From IMG/VR virus record IMGVR_UViG_3300013372_001857, positions 1-27,676 of that record: DNA of 27,676 nt, one strand, 5' to 3'. Position numbers and translations under genes: made by a program. Below the pieces are notes generated by a model. The model saw only the letters and a program-made list of their open reading frames with translations. It did not search any database and was not told where the DNA came from. This document shows positions 12,239-22,373 of this stretch, piece by piece. Numbering within the stretch: position 1 is the first letter of the stretch; every line of letters begins with the position of its first letter. This stretch comes from a virus.

Positions 12239-12645
12239 TGGCATTTGGAGCAAAGAAAATATTTCCTATTGACACCCAACCGGGAACAGCGGTTGGGGTG
12301 AATCTTCCATTTAACGCTGCGAATGTATTCCAATCGACATATACTACTAAAGAAGCGGTTAAGAATAATCTTATTAACTATTTCTTAACTAACACCGGTG
12401 AAATATATTTGAACCCATCATTTGGAGCTAATTTAAGGGCGTTCATATTTGAGCAAATTACGGAGGGAAATTTAGACGGTTTAAAACAAGACATACAATC
12501 TAAAATTGGGTTGTATTTCCCTAATGTTTTAGTGGTATCGTTGGAACTCACATCGTCTCCAGATTATAATGAGGTTACAATGACTTTAAAATACAACATA
12601 GTAGACACAGGTATATCAGATCAATTACAAATTAGCTTTCAATAA
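12238..12645 (+). CDS. 25: gp25-like baseplate wedge protein (135 aa)
   Basis: The length (135 aa; T4 gp25 has 132) and the order of motifs match the gp25 family, which has a lysozyme-like fold without activity: VGVNLPF near the start, TTKEAVKNNLINYFLTNTGE, then IYLNPSFGANLRAFIFE (residues 56-72), where NPSFGANLR stands for the conserved segment near the EPR motif, and a C-terminal beta part VTMTLKYNIVDTG. In T4, gp25 forms the core of the wedge with gp6 and gp53 and joins the sheath initiator. It is followed by the gp6-like gene with a one-base overlap, the same order as in many contractile-tail clusters. The gene number is used by homology. Confidence 0.87.
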   Translation: MAFGAKKIFPIDTQPGTAVGVNLPFNAANVFQSTYTTKEAVKNNLINYFLTNTGEIYLNPSFGANLRAFIFEQITEGNLDGLKQDIQSKIGLYFPNVLVVSLELTSSPDYNEVTMTLKYNIVDTGISDQLQISFQ

Positions 12646-14525
12646 TGGCCACCAATAATAATACAAAAAAGGACATAAAATATATAAACAAGGATTTTAC
12701 CGAGTTAAGGGCCAGTCTAATAAACTACGCTCAAACATATTTTCCTACCACATACAATGACTTTAGTCCTACATCACCAGGCATGATGTTTATGGAAATG
12801 GCGGCGTATGTTGGTGATGTTTTATCTTTTTATCTCGATAATCAGTTTCAAGAAAATTTTTTACAGTACGCACGTCAAACCAATAATTTATTTGAGTTAG
12901 CCTATATGTTTGGGTATAAACCAAATGTAACACAGGTTGCGGTAACTGAAATCGATTTTTACCAACAATTGCCAGTCGCATTATCTGGAAGTACATATAT
13001 ACCTGACTATACTTATGCTTTATTTATACCTGCTAATTCAACAGTATCTTCTACATTAACTAATGTATCGACGACATTCTTAATTGAGGACCCAGTAGAT
13101 TTTTCAGTGTCGTCATCACAAGATCCAACTGAAGTAACAGTGTATTCAGTATCAGGTGGTAGTAACCCAACATATTATCTACTTAAGAAGAAAAGGAAAG
13201 CTATATCAGCCACAATAAACACAACGTCATTTAGTTTTACTACTCCACAAAAATTTACTACTGTTGATTTAAATGACACTAACATAATAGGAGTATTGGA
13301 TGTATTTGACACCAATAGTAATCAATGGTATGAAGTAGATCATTTAGGACAAGAGATGGTGTATACATCGGTTAAGAATACTAACCCCAATGATCCTAAT
13401 TACTACTTAAATCAAGGTAACGCACCATATCTTCTTAAATTAGAGAAACAACAGCGTAGATTTGTGACTCGTTTCTTGAATTCAAATACACTACAGTTCC
13501 AATTCGGTGCTGGTACAGTAAATGATTCTGATGAATTAATAACACCAAATCCAAATAATGTAGGTATAGGTTTACCATTTGAACAAACTAAATTAACCAC
13601 CGCGTATTCACCATCTAATTTCTTATTTACTAAGACATATGGTATTGCCCCATCAAATACAACATTAACTGTAAGATATTTAACCGGCGGAGGAGTGACA
13701 GCTAATGTTAATGCTAATGTATTAAATAGATTAAATTCTACCCCAACATTCTTAAATTACACATTAGGTAACTCAACCACCGCTACTAGTATATTTAACT
13801 CATTAGTAGTGACTAATCCATTTGCTGCTGATGGAGGTGGAGATGGAGATACAATTGAAGAGATTAGACAAAATTCAATGGCTAATTTTGCGTCACAATT
13901 ACGTAATGTGACCCAAGACGACTATTTAGTCAGAGCATTATCCATGCCAGCGAGATATGGAGTGATATCTAAAGCATATATTGAACCAACTAAACGTGAT
14001 GCTTTATCTTCAGCCGGAGAATCTAATTCAGTATTAGATTTATACGTTTTAAGTTATAACGCAGACAAAACGTTACGTACAGCTACAAGTGCACTTAAAT
14101 TAAATCTAACAACATACCTATCTCAATACAGAATGATTGGTGACGCCGTTAATATTAAGGATGGATTCATCGTTAATATAGGTGTAAATTTTGAGATAAT
14201 AGTACTACCCAACTACAATAATAACGAGGTCTTAATCAAATGTATTGACGCTTTAAAGGTTTATTTTGCCATAGATAATTGGTCGATAAACCAACCCATC
14301 ATATTGAGAGATTTATATGTATTATTAAGTAAAATACAGGGTGTACAAACTGTTAAAACTATTGACATAACGAATTTAGTTGGTGAGAATTTAGGGTATA
14401 GCCTATATGCGTACGACATAAAAGGAGCAACATCAGCAAATGTTGTATATCCATCACTTGATCCATCCATATTTGAAGTAAAATATCCAAACCAAGACAT
14501 ACAAGGTAAAGTAGTACCACTATAA
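12645..14525 (+). CDS. 6: gp6/J-like baseplate wedge protein (626 aa)
   Basis: The start KKDIKYINKDFTELRASLI followed by YNDFSPTSPGMMFMEMAAYVGDVLSFYLDNQ is the signature of gp6/baseplate J-like wedge proteins. The middle is beta-rich (residues 110-350). GGGDGDTIEEIRQNSMANFASQLRNVTQDDY and the following MPARYGVISKAYIEP mark the core dimerisation domain. The C-terminal part (VLPNYNNNEVLIKCIDALKVYF and a LYVLLSKIQGVQTV end) is also family-typical. The length (626; T4 gp6 has 660) fits. Gp6 makes the ring that links the baseplate wedges. It is coupled to the gp25-like gene by a one-base overlap. The gene number is given by homology. Confidence 0.9.
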   Translation: MATNNNTKKDIKYINKDFTELRASLINYAQTYFPTTYNDFSPTSPGMMFMEMAAYVGDVLSFYLDNQFQENFLQYARQTNNLFELAYMFGYKPNVTQVAVTEIDFYQQLPVALSGSTYIPDYTYALFIPANSTVSSTLTNVSTTFLIEDPVDFSVSSSQDPTEVTVYSVSGGSNPTYYLLKKKRKAISATINTTSFSFTTPQKFTTVDLNDTNIIGVLDVFDTNSNQWYEVDHLGQEMVYTSVKNTNPNDPNYYLNQGNAPYLLKLEKQQRRFVTRFLNSNTLQFQFGAGTVNDSDELITPNPNNVGIGLPFEQTKLTTAYSPSNFLFTKTYGIAPSNTTLTVRYLTGGGVTANVNANVLNRLNSTPTFLNYTLGNSTTATSIFNSLVVTNPFAADGGGDGDTIEEIRQNSMANFASQLRNVTQDDYLVRALSMPARYGVISKAYIEPTKRDALSSAGESNSVLDLYVLSYNADKTLRTATSALKLNLTTYLSQYRMIGDAVNIKDGFIVNIGVNFEIIVLPNYNNNEVLIKCIDALKVYFAIDNWSINQPIILRDLYVLLSKIQGVQTVKTIDITNLVGENLGYSLYAYDIKGATSANVVYPSLDPSIFEVKYPNQDIQGKVVPL

Positions 14526-14534
14526 CATTAAACC

Positions 14535-15710
14535 ATGGCAGTATATAAAATATTCCCGACCCAAGACGCTACATTATATTCTATGTTCCCTAGTATGAAC
14601 ACGGGATTAGATGAGATAATTGAGTCTACTCAAACACAAATAGCGACAGAGAATAATGGTAACCCACAGGTTAGTAGATTTCTTATCCAATTCTCGGCTG
14701 ATGAGATTGACGATATAATACAGAACAAGATAGGTACAGGTTCTTTAATGAATACATCATCATGGGTAGCTAATTTAAATTGCTACATCGCTACCGAAAC
14801 CGGTTTAGCTTTAACCACTCAAATAGATTGTTACCCAATATATGGAGCTTGGGGTATGGGTACAGGTAAATATCTAGATGAACCTGAAATATCTAATGGT
14901 ACAAGTTGGATATGGTTAGATTATTCTGGGTCTACTAGGTGGTCTACTACGGGTTACCCATCATATGTTACAGGTTCATATAACACAACGTATGCTGTAG
15001 CGGGAGGAGGAACATGGTATACTGGTTCAGTATCTTCTAGTAGATTAAACTCAAATACATACCCGATAACAGCATCACAAATATTTAGTTATTCCAGCGA
15101 TAAAGACATTAACATGAATGTCTCTAACATTATACGAGCATGGTATACTGGAGCTATAGCGGATAATGGATTCATAGTTAAATTATCTAACGCTACAGAA
15201 TTTGTAAATAATGTTAACATTCAACCGGAACTTAAATTCTTCTCAGTTGATACCCATACTATATACCCACCATGTCTGGAATTTAAATGGAGAGACTACA
15301 CATGGAATACAGGTTCGTCAACACAAACTATTCTTAATACATTACCAGCAGTAGTGACATTAAATCAAAATCCTGGTTTCTTCTATAACGGAAGTGTGAA
15401 TAGGTTTAGGGTAAACTCTAGGCCAGAATACCCACCACAGGTATGGGTCACGTCGTCATTATACACTCAAAATTACTATTTACCTACAGCTTCATATTGG
15501 GCCATTAAAGATCTAGACACTAATGAAATGGTGATAAACTTTGACACTCAATTTACTCAATTGAATGCAGACGCTAGTGGTAGTTACTTTGATCTAAATA
15601 TGAACGGACTACAAACAGAACGATATTACACAGTATTAATTAAGACTACATTAGCTGGTTCGACGATAGTATATAATGACAATTACAGCTTTAAAATAAT
15701 AAATGGGTGA
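14535..15710 (+). CDS. Virion structural protein, probable baseplate wedge (391 aa)
   Basis: The start MAVYKIFPTQDATLYSMFPSMN is typical of a tail/baseplate protein that follows gp6 in marine T4-like phages. The bulk is beta-rich with many Trp, Tyr, Ser and Gly (YPIYGAWGMGTGKYLDE, SSWVANLNCYIATETG), and the C-terminus is an immunoglobulin-like stretch (YYTVLIKTTLAG). There is no coiled coil or signal peptide. The T4 gene in this place is gp7 or gp8; the length is closer to gp8 (334), but no motif confirms it. The stop codon TGA (15708-15710) overlaps the ATG of the leucine-rich-repeat gene, so translation is probably coupled. Confidence 0.75.
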   Translation: MAVYKIFPTQDATLYSMFPSMNTGLDEIIESTQTQIATENNGNPQVSRFLIQFSADEIDDIIQNKIGTGSLMNTSSWVANLNCYIATETGLALTTQIDCYPIYGAWGMGTGKYLDEPEISNGTSWIWLDYSGSTRWSTTGYPSYVTGSYNTTYAVAGGGTWYTGSVSSSRLNSNTYPITASQIFSYSSDKDINMNVSNIIRAWYTGAIADNGFIVKLSNATEFVNNVNIQPELKFFSVDTHTIYPPCLEFKWRDYTWNTGSSTQTILNTLPAVVTLNQNPGFFYNGSVNRFRVNSRPEYPPQVWVTSSLYTQNYYLPTASYWAIKDLDTNEMVINFDTQFTQLNADASGSYFDLNMNGLQTERYYTVLIKTTLAGSTIVYNDNYSFKIING

Positions 15711-16240
15711 TGATTAAACTACTCGACATGCTAGAAAATAAAATATTAGTTCCACTTCGTTCTAAAGAGGAACGTTCTAAAAATTATCAAATTGCCCTCC
15801 AAAAACAAGTCCAACAGTATATGAAAGATGGGGGTAAGGGTGATCTTGATTTACGTGGTACCCCAATCACATCATTACCATCTGGTTTAAGTGTTGGAGG
15901 TTATCTTAGTTTATATAATACTCCAATCACATCACTACCACCTGATCTAAGTGTTGGAGGTAATCTTGATTTAATTTATTGTGAAAAGTTAACATCACTA
16001 CCATCTGGTCTAAGTGTTGGAGGTAATCTTTATTTAAATAGTACTCCAATCACATCACTACCATCTGGTCTAAGTGTTGGAGGTTATCTTAATTTATCTG
16101 GTACCCTAATCACATCACTACCATCTGGTCTAACGGTTGGAGGTAATCTTCATTTATTTAATACCCCACTCTCCAAATCACATACAAAAGAACAAATTAA
16201 ACAAATGGCACCTGGTGTTAAGGGTACTATTTATATGTAA
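15710..16240 (+). CDS. Leucine-rich-repeat protein, copy A (176 aa)
   Basis: A conserved N-terminal segment (MIKLLDMLENKILVP, then KEERSKNYQIALQKQVQQY) leads into five repeats of about 20 residues with consensus ITSLPSGLSVGGxLxLxxTP (residues 45-152) and a short tail (SHTKEQIKQMAPGVKGTIYM). This is a leucine-rich-repeat-like solenoid of the phage LPxGLxVGGxL type, usually a protein-binding surface. The ATG at 15710, overlapping the upstream stop, is chosen over the GTG at 15707 because the paralogue at 25038 starts MIKLLD. It lies between virion genes with no promoter of its own. The paralogue has seven repeats. The role is unknown. Confidence 0.82.
   Translation: MIKLLDMLENKILVPLRSKEERSKNYQIALQKQVQQYMKDGGKGDLDLRGTPITSLPSGLSVGGYLSLYNTPITSLPPDLSVGGNLDLIYCEKLTSLPSGLSVGGNLYLNSTPITSLPSGLSVGGYLNLSGTLITSLPSGLTVGGNLHLFNTPLSKSHTKEQIKQMAPGVKGTIYM
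15841..16165 (+). repeat. Tandem 60-63-bp coding repeats, array A
   Basis: There are five tandem units, each encoding ITSLPSGLSVGGxLxLxxTP. DNA identity between units is high, particularly in the stretch that encodes SLPSGLSVGG, while the codons for the two to four residues before the next ITSLP vary. One unit (near 15975-15995) has an inserted residue (IYCEKL). Confidence 0.85.
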
Positions 16241-16244
16241 CTAT

Positions 16245-16595
16245 ATGGCAGATCAAATAACATTAGTAAAACCGTCGTTTAACAAGAACTCTTACGAGAA
16301 GGTGATTAACACATCGTTTAGTCAACTTACACAACCTGCTGTAGATACTACAGCTAATCCACCAATATCTGTTCAACAATTTTTTACTTATTACCAACAA
16401 TTATTCTATACCATACCTAAGTTTGGAGAAGTCAATTCTCATGAGTATCTTATAAAGACGAGTACCGACTATATTGGAACAGTAGCTGATGTTAATGATG
16501 ATATAATACAATCGTTACTCGAGGAAATAAATCAATTAAGACAAGAAAATCTAGACTTACAACAGAATGTACTAGACATAACAAGAAAACAATAA
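16245..16595 (+). CDS. Small virion-block protein with C-terminal coiled coil (116 aa)
   Basis: The open frame extends upstream into the leucine-rich-repeat gene, but the ATG at 16245 (MADQITLVKPSFNKNSYEKV) lies four bases after the preceding stop and gives a normal N-terminus, so it is chosen. The middle (SVQQFFTYYQQLFYTIPKFGE) is followed by SHEYLIKTSTDYIG and a C-terminal coiled coil of about 35 residues (SLLEEINQLRQENLDLQQNVLDI). The next gene starts one base after its stop. In related phages a small protein of this kind precedes the giant structural protein and may help its assembly. The family is not firmly recognised. Confidence 0.75.
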   Translation: MADQITLVKPSFNKNSYEKVINTSFSQLTQPAVDTTANPPISVQQFFTYYQQLFYTIPKFGEVNSHEYLIKTSTDYIGTVADVNDDIIQSLLEEINQLRQENLDLQQNVLDITRKQ

Positions 16596-16596
16596 C

Positions 16597-19500
16597 ATGG
16601 CTGAAATAGTTAATATACAATCCATTAATCCTCAAACGTTTGAGACCCAAACGTATACACCAGAAGATATTAATCTTATTCCGACAACTGATGTGTATGA
16701 GAGTTTTGACTCTACAATAGATCATGTAGAATATTTTATATATGACTTAAATGGAAGTATATTGTTCTCAAATGTTATTGGGTATCCTTATTTTAAGTTA
16801 CTAGACAATAACTTAGTAATCGATCCTGAGGCTGATTTAAAGCGTGAAGGATATAGTGAGGGTAATTACAACACAGTATATAACTTCTTAAAGAATAGAG
16901 TAGCCTCGGACCCACTTAATCGCTACTATATTGACCAAATCAGCTCGGATAGGACGGAAATCAGGTTAAATACCACAACTATACCAAATGCGGAATTAAT
17001 TGCTAGTACACAAAATTTCATAGATTATAGGAGCAGTAGTAGTGTGTTTATAGACTTCTATCTAGATTTTGGCAACAATAACCTAATAATAGCCAATAAC
17101 ATCTTACTAGATGTCACTACAACACCGACGGATCCTACTGTCCTAATTAAATTATATGAACCGTTACCTACAACATTAGATATACAATCACAATGTTGGG
17201 TAGTAGAATCTATAGCAGATTCAGTAGCGTATAATATAAACATAAATCAAACGTTTGATGCGTTAGATCAGAACATATATCTTAAAGGTCCTAACACTAA
17301 CATATCCATAAAGGACCAAATCAACAACTCCACCCCATACACAACATATAGTAGTTTAACTACAAATACATCAACGTTGGGTACAGGTAGTTTACAATAT
17401 CAGATAAATAGTATATTGGCAGAGAAAGGATTGGAAATAAACATAGACTACTCAGATTACTCTGAATTCGTATTTTTCTCGTCCGCACAAACACGCCTAG
17501 AGAATTTCTACTACAAGATATCGTTACTAGAACAATACCAATACAATGCTGGTTTTGCAGGAAACGGCTCGACAAATACCTATATATCTTCGAGTAATAC
17601 AGTTTGGTTAAATAAAATAAACGAAATTATCACCGGGTTTGATGGTTACGAGTATTACCTATATTACGAATCAGGTAGTAATACTTGGCCTAAGACTAAC
17701 TCAACATACCCATATGTTAATGCTAGTACTGGTTCGGTCGAGGGAAATAACTTCTTTATAGCACAGTCAGCGACAGCGTCATTATATGACTCCGAAAATA
17801 ACGATCGATTAATTAATGCCATACCATCATATCTTAAAGACGATGCCAATAACGACCAGTATATGTTATTCGTTGATATGATTGGTCAAAACTTTGATAG
17901 TGTTTGGGTATACATTAAAGACGTTACAAACAAATATAGCGCTGATAACCGTGTAGACTATGGTGTATCTAAGGATTTAGTAGCGGATGTATTAAGGGAC
18001 TTGGGTGTGAAGATATACCAAAATAATTTTTCAACAGACGACCTATATTCAGCACTACTTGGAATTACACCATCTGGTAGTTTATTTAATTTACCATATA
18101 CTGTAGGTTCTTTACCAGTACAAACAGGTTCGTTCTTAGAATACATTAACACGTATGTTACAGCATCATCTACTGGGTCATTAGATCCTACATTTGATAT
18201 AAATGCAGAGACATATAAGCGCATATACCACAATTTACCTTACATATTAAAGAAAAAAGGTACACCAGAAGGATTACGTGCCTTAATTACATCATATGGT
18301 ATCCCGGATACTATATTACGCATAAATGAGTTTGGTGGTAAAGACAAAAATACTAATACATGGGATTATTGGCAGGATGAATATAATTACGCTTATTCTG
18401 CAACCCCATCAACAGCATCTGCTCATGTTCAAACTAATTGGGGGCTTAATACATCATGGAATTCACCAAGTAATGTTCCAACTGTACTACAATTTAGATT
18501 TAAGGTGGCTGACGCCGGATATGTATTTAATGAGAAATCTCAATCGTTATGGTGTTTAGATGATGGTACTAATAAACCATGTATTGTGCTAGAATATACC
18601 GGTTCAGGATTAACTAGTGGTTCATATAGTGGTTCCATAGTTGACCCAAATAACTTATATGCTAATTTAAAATTTTTCCCAACATCTACATCTACTGACA
18701 GTATGTCTTTGTATTTACCTTTCTTAAATGAGGGATGGTGGTCAGTCACAGCTATGGTTAATGGTCAAAATATTTCATTTTATGCTGGTAATATCCAGTA
18801 TGATGGTTATGATGGTAATATATTAGGATATTACGCATCAGCATCTACAAGACTTGGTTCTGAACCAATATTATGGAACACTGGAGTAACGTCATCTTTT
18901 TTTCCATATGTTGTAGCATATGGTCCTGGATCTTACGAGGCATTTTCTGGTTCACTACAAGAGATACGTTACTATGGAAATTTAACATTAAACGAGAGTA
19001 GTATTAAGGACTATATCATGAACCCATATTCCATAGAAGGTAATGGGGTTGGTGACGGGTACAACTATTTAGCGTTTCGTTTACCATTAGGTGGTGAATT
19101 ATACACTGGTAGTATATCAATTCATCCTAAAGTAACAGGTTCATGGGTATCTACTGAATCTTTTAATGCTAATACTCCATATGGTAAAAATAATGCTTAT
19201 ATAGATACCACGTCTGGATCATTTGTATCTAACACTGAAACATTTTTTTACGACCAAGTACCAGCGGGTATACAGAACGCTGTGTCTGAGAAAATACAGA
19301 ACAAGAATATAATACTACCATATAGTAGTAGTGACAATAATATACCAAACGCAAATGTTTTATCACCATATATATCTGTTCAACAACAACCATCTATAAG
19401 TGGTTCTTACACCAACAATGTAGATTATGTTGAGGTAGCGTTCTCACCTCAAAACGAGATAAACGACGATATAAACGATACATTTGGTTACTTCAATATT

Positions 19501-20370
19501 GGTGAGTATATTGGTGATCCGCGAGAAATACCGTCTCGAAACACTCATTACCCCACATTAGATGCATTACGTGATGTATACTTCCAAAAATATACTTCAA
19601 ACTACAATATTTGGGACTATGTAAGACTTATTAAGTTCTTCGACAATTCGTTGTTTAAGATGATACAGGATTTTGTTCCGGCACACACCGATTTAGCATC
19701 TGGTATAGTGATTAAACAACACCTATTAGAACGCAATCGTTACCCTACACCACAGGCTAACTTATATACAACACAATCTGTTTATGGTAGTGGTTCTAAT
19801 CCAAGCATATCATGGAACAATCCTAATACGTTTGAAGATATTACGATTACAGCCTCAGTTCGAGGTATACCAGGGATGTTAGATGGGCAAAGAATATATA
19901 CTTCATCAACTCAATACCAATCGTTCCCAATAGAACAAGCAACAGGTAGTTCAGGTGGTGTTGTGCCTCAACTTAATGGAACGTCGTCAACCGGATTATA
20001 TGTCAATATAACTCAAAGCTGGAGTGGTACTACACCAAGTTTACTTGGTAATGTAGCCTTTACACAATCGTCACAATATGAGTTCTTTAATGGTGAATTT
20101 AGTGGTTCGGTTGTAGTAGCAGAAAACGGTAATTTAAATGATCCGGATTGTAGAATATATTTATACGCCAATACGATAGAGACTAAATACAAACCAGTAT
20201 TTTATTTGTCAACACAATTAAACGGGAACGACAACGCTCTTAATCTATTCTTAGATCCTAACACGTCACCAAATGTTGGAGAAATATATTTATATTGGGA
20301 TTCGGGAAGTACAGGTCCACTTACTACACCAGCATATAGTTCAGGAACAGGTGGGGGTATAGGAGCATAA
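16597..20370 (+). CDS. Giant tail/baseplate structural protein with ConA-like domain (1257 aa)
   Basis: The N-terminal 120 residues (VYESFDSTIDHVEYFIYDLNG...) look like the beginning of large virion proteins of marine T4-like phages. A middle segment with DVLRDLGVKIYQNNFS, YKRIYHNLPYILKKKGTPEGLRALITSYGIPD (about residues 540-575) resembles the tail-protein module that connects the baseplate to fibres. Residues 627-812 have the pattern of a LamG/ConA-like sugar-binding domain (TVLQFRFKV, WWSVTAMVNGQNISFYAG, LQEIRYYGNL). A repeat of the structural pattern continues to the Gly/Ser-rich C-terminus. The protein probably forms part of the baseplate periphery, possibly with glycan binding. It is not assigned to a T4 gene number. 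Confidence 0.8.
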   Translation: MAEIVNIQSINPQTFETQTYTPEDINLIPTTDVYESFDSTIDHVEYFIYDLNGSILFSNVIGYPYFKLLDNNLVIDPEADLKREGYSEGNYNTVYNFLKNRVASDPLNRYYIDQISSDRTEIRLNTTTIPNAELIASTQNFIDYRSSSSVFIDFYLDFGNNNLIIANNILLDVTTTPTDPTVLIKLYEPLPTTLDIQSQCWVVESIADSVAYNININQTFDALDQNIYLKGPNTNISIKDQINNSTPYTTYSSLTTNTSTLGTGSLQYQINSILAEKGLEINIDYSDYSEFVFFSSAQTRLENFYYKISLLEQYQYNAGFAGNGSTNTYISSSNTVWLNKINEIITGFDGYEYYLYYESGSNTWPKTNSTYPYVNASTGSVEGNNFFIAQSATASLYDSENNDRLINAIPSYLKDDANNDQYMLFVDMIGQNFDSVWVYIKDVTNKYSADNRVDYGVSKDLVADVLRDLGVKIYQNNFSTDDLYSALLGITPSGSLFNLPYTVGSLPVQTGSFLEYINTYVTASSTGSLDPTFDINAETYKRIYHNLPYILKKKGTPEGLRALITSYGIPDTILRINEFGGKDKNTNTWDYWQDEYNYAYSATPSTASAHVQTNWGLNTSWNSPSNVPTVLQFRFKVADAGYVFNEKSQSLWCLDDGTNKPCIVLEYTGSGLTSGSYSGSIVDPNNLYANLKFFPTSTSTDSMSLYLPFLNEGWWSVTAMVNGQNISFYAGNIQYDGYDGNILGYYASASTRLGSEPILWNTGVTSSFFPYVVAYGPGSYEAFSGSLQEIRYYGNLTLNESSIKDYIMNPYSIEGNGVGDGYNYLAFRLPLGGELYTGSISIHPKVTGSWVSTESFNANTPYGKNNAYIDTTSGSFVSNTETFFYDQVPAGIQNAVSEKIQNKNIILPYSSSDNNIPNANVLSPYISVQQQPSISGSYTNNVDYVEVAFSPQNEINDDINDTFGYFNIGEYIGDPREIPSRNTHYPTLDALRDVYFQKYTSNYNIWDYVRLIKFFDNSLFKMIQDFVPAHTDLASGIVIKQHLLERNRYPTPQANLYTTQSVYGSGSNPSISWNNPNTFEDITITASVRGIPGMLDGQRIYTSSTQYQSFPIEQATGSSGGVVPQLNGTSSTGLYVNITQSWSGTTPSLLGNVAFTQSSQYEFFNGEFSGSVVVAENGNLNDPDCRIYLYANTIETKYKPVFYLSTQLNGNDNALNLFLDPNTSPNVGEIYLYWDSGSTGPLTTPAYSSGTGGGIGA

Positions 20371-20388
20371 CACAAAAATAATTTAATA

Positions 20389-22371
20389 ATGCCACAAACA
20401 AACGCATATACCAGAGGAGTAAAATATATTAAGATAGCTAAACTAGATAGTGGTAGTGTGGACAATTCTATTGAGTTACAAAGTTTAACCGATATAAGAA
20501 TCCAATTCTCAGACATACCTAATGTTACACAATATAATGTTGGAGCCATAAATGAGTACCCAACATACTATCTTTATACTATTGTGCCTACTGATGTAAC
20601 ATCATCTGCTAATCAAGAAATATTAGATTATAAGGTGTCCGGCAGTTCAACTACTGGAACTATTATATCTGGAACTACTATAAAATTAAATAATTACAGT
20701 GTGAACACTGATGTGTTAAATTATTTCACAGCTAGTTCAGGAACATATACCTTAGGAAATACTCCAAATGTTACACTTAATGTTACAAGTTCAGTAAATG
20801 TTACAACAACCGCCCCAGGGTGTGTGGTATATTTTGTATCATTAGATAATTCTGGTTTACCTGTTTCTACACTTTTTACTGGTTCTTTTACCTCATCATT
20901 AGGAGTAGCTAGTGGTACTTTTTCAGGTTCTTTTACTCCTATAAAGGGATCTAACTATGGGATGGTTTTATATGTACCAACTTTTGTGGGATTATCTTAT
21001 TCAATAAACCTACTCATCACCCAATCAGTCGCGCCACAATCCTCAACATATGATATAACAGTACTTGAACCATACGTTGGTGAGAATTTCTACAACAGCG
21101 ATTGTAATGTATTACAAAATAACGTTGATGTAAACGTCATTAGTCCATTTTATATGGATGTTGACTTTACAAACAGCCCAATCATAGCACAAAACCAAGC
21201 AGCAATACTAAATGGAACAGCGGCACGCGCCCAAGTACAATCATGGAATTACGCATACCGTTCTAATATAAGTGGTAGGTATGTTGGTAAACAACAAAAC
21301 GCGATAGCAGTAAACGTATACACCAGTGCTAGTCAATTTGTAACACCATCAATAAATGGTTTTACAGGTTCTTGGCCTGGTGATTCTACTTCTCCAAGTA
21401 TACCGGTTCCGGGAAATATTCTAATACAATCATTAGATAGTTGCATATATGAGTACAATTGGGGAGGAGGAGGATACCCGGAAAATGCCTTAGGTGGTGG
21501 AATAAATATGGGTAACATATATTTAGTAGGCGAAACTAAAGACGATGTAACCACAATTAAGCCGGGTGATAATATATACTACGATTTACTTGCTAAGATG
21601 TTCTCGTCTGGCTCTACAGCGTACCAATATCAATACTCTAACATAAGTGGATTAGCCAATAAACTTAACATAACATATCCTGCATTAGGGCTACCTGGTG
21701 CCTCATATTATGTAGCATCAAGTTATATTGATCCAGGCGGCCCTTGGGGAGAAATATATCCAACAGGAAGTTCAACGTCAGGTTTAGGAACAGGAATACC
21801 ATATATACTCTGTAAGGGATACTCAAATACTCCAGACGCCTTTATAAATAATAGTGGATTTTTACAAGCTGGAACAACATTGATTACTTCATCACTGTTG
21901 TTTGCAACATTATCTAGCAGTTTAAACAATGGTGACAGATGGTTTGCTAGTTTATATAGTGGAAGTGGAACAACAGGTGTAACAACAGGATTAACAGAAT
22001 TAGCGGATGGTTCAAATTTAAGTCAGTATGGTTATCCGTTTGAAATATCTAGAGTATCTAGTTCAGCCGCTGGTGTATTCATTGCCCTAAATACAAGTTC
22101 ACTAAATAATGTAGGATATTGGTTTTTAACGGGTTCTAACCAACTCAGTGGGGGTAAAATAAATATAGGAACACAAACCGCGGCTACTTATAGAACTGGT
22201 TTACTCTTAACCAAAGCTGACACACCAACAAATGGTTTAACTATATTTGGAGTCCCAAGCATAGATTTTGCTGGTATGGGGGCTGGTTATATATTATCAT
22301 CATATCCAAAGAAAGTAATAACCGAGAACATAGATTACATCACCAAAACCTATGGTAACAATCCAAATTAA
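20389..22371 (+). CDS. Large virion structural protein (660 aa)
   Basis: The family is not recognised. The first 80 residues (VKYIKIAKLDSGSVDNSIELQSLTDIRI) form a beta-rich head that probably attaches to the baseplate or to the preceding giant protein. The rest is Ser/Thr/Gly-rich with tandem beta-sandwich-like segments (TSSVNVTTTAPGCVVYFVS, GVASGTFSGSFTPIKGSNYG), typical of fibre or decoration proteins. Short Gly-rich linkers (WGGGGYPENALGGGINMG) separate the parts. It follows the giant protein by 18 bases and ends just before the candidate late promoter at 22374. Confidence 0.75.
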   Translation: MPQTNAYTRGVKYIKIAKLDSGSVDNSIELQSLTDIRIQFSDIPNVTQYNVGAINEYPTYYLYTIVPTDVTSSANQEILDYKVSGSSTTGTIISGTTIKLNNYSVNTDVLNYFTASSGTYTLGNTPNVTLNVTSSVNVTTTAPGCVVYFVSLDNSGLPVSTLFTGSFTSSLGVASGTFSGSFTPIKGSNYGMVLYVPTFVGLSYSINLLITQSVAPQSSTYDITVLEPYVGENFYNSDCNVLQNNVDVNVISPFYMDVDFTNSPIIAQNQAAILNGTAARAQVQSWNYAYRSNISGRYVGKQQNAIAVNVYTSASQFVTPSINGFTGSWPGDSTSPSIPVPGNILIQSLDSCIYEYNWGGGGYPENALGGGINMGNIYLVGETKDDVTTIKPGDNIYYDLLAKMFSSGSTAYQYQYSNISGLANKLNITYPALGLPGASYYVASSYIDPGGPWGEIYPTGSSTSGLGTGIPYILCKGYSNTPDAFINNSGFLQAGTTLITSSLLFATLSSSLNNGDRWFASLYSGSGTTGVTTGLTELADGSNLSQYGYPFEISRVSSSAAGVFIALNTSSLNNVGYWFLTGSNQLSGGKINIGTQTAATYRTGLLLTKADTPTNGLTIFGVPSIDFAGMGAGYILSSYPKKVITENIDYITKTYGNNPN

Positions 22372-22373
22372 CA

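Noticed and set aside
15841-16165. Tandem repeats considered as a CRISPR-like array
   Set aside because: The units are in frame, vary in coding fashion and encode a leucine-rich-repeat protein; there is no repeat/spacer pattern.
16137-16244. Upstream start of the 116-aa virion-block gene
   Set aside because: It lies inside the leucine-rich-repeat gene in another frame; the ATG at 16245 fits the operon spacing.
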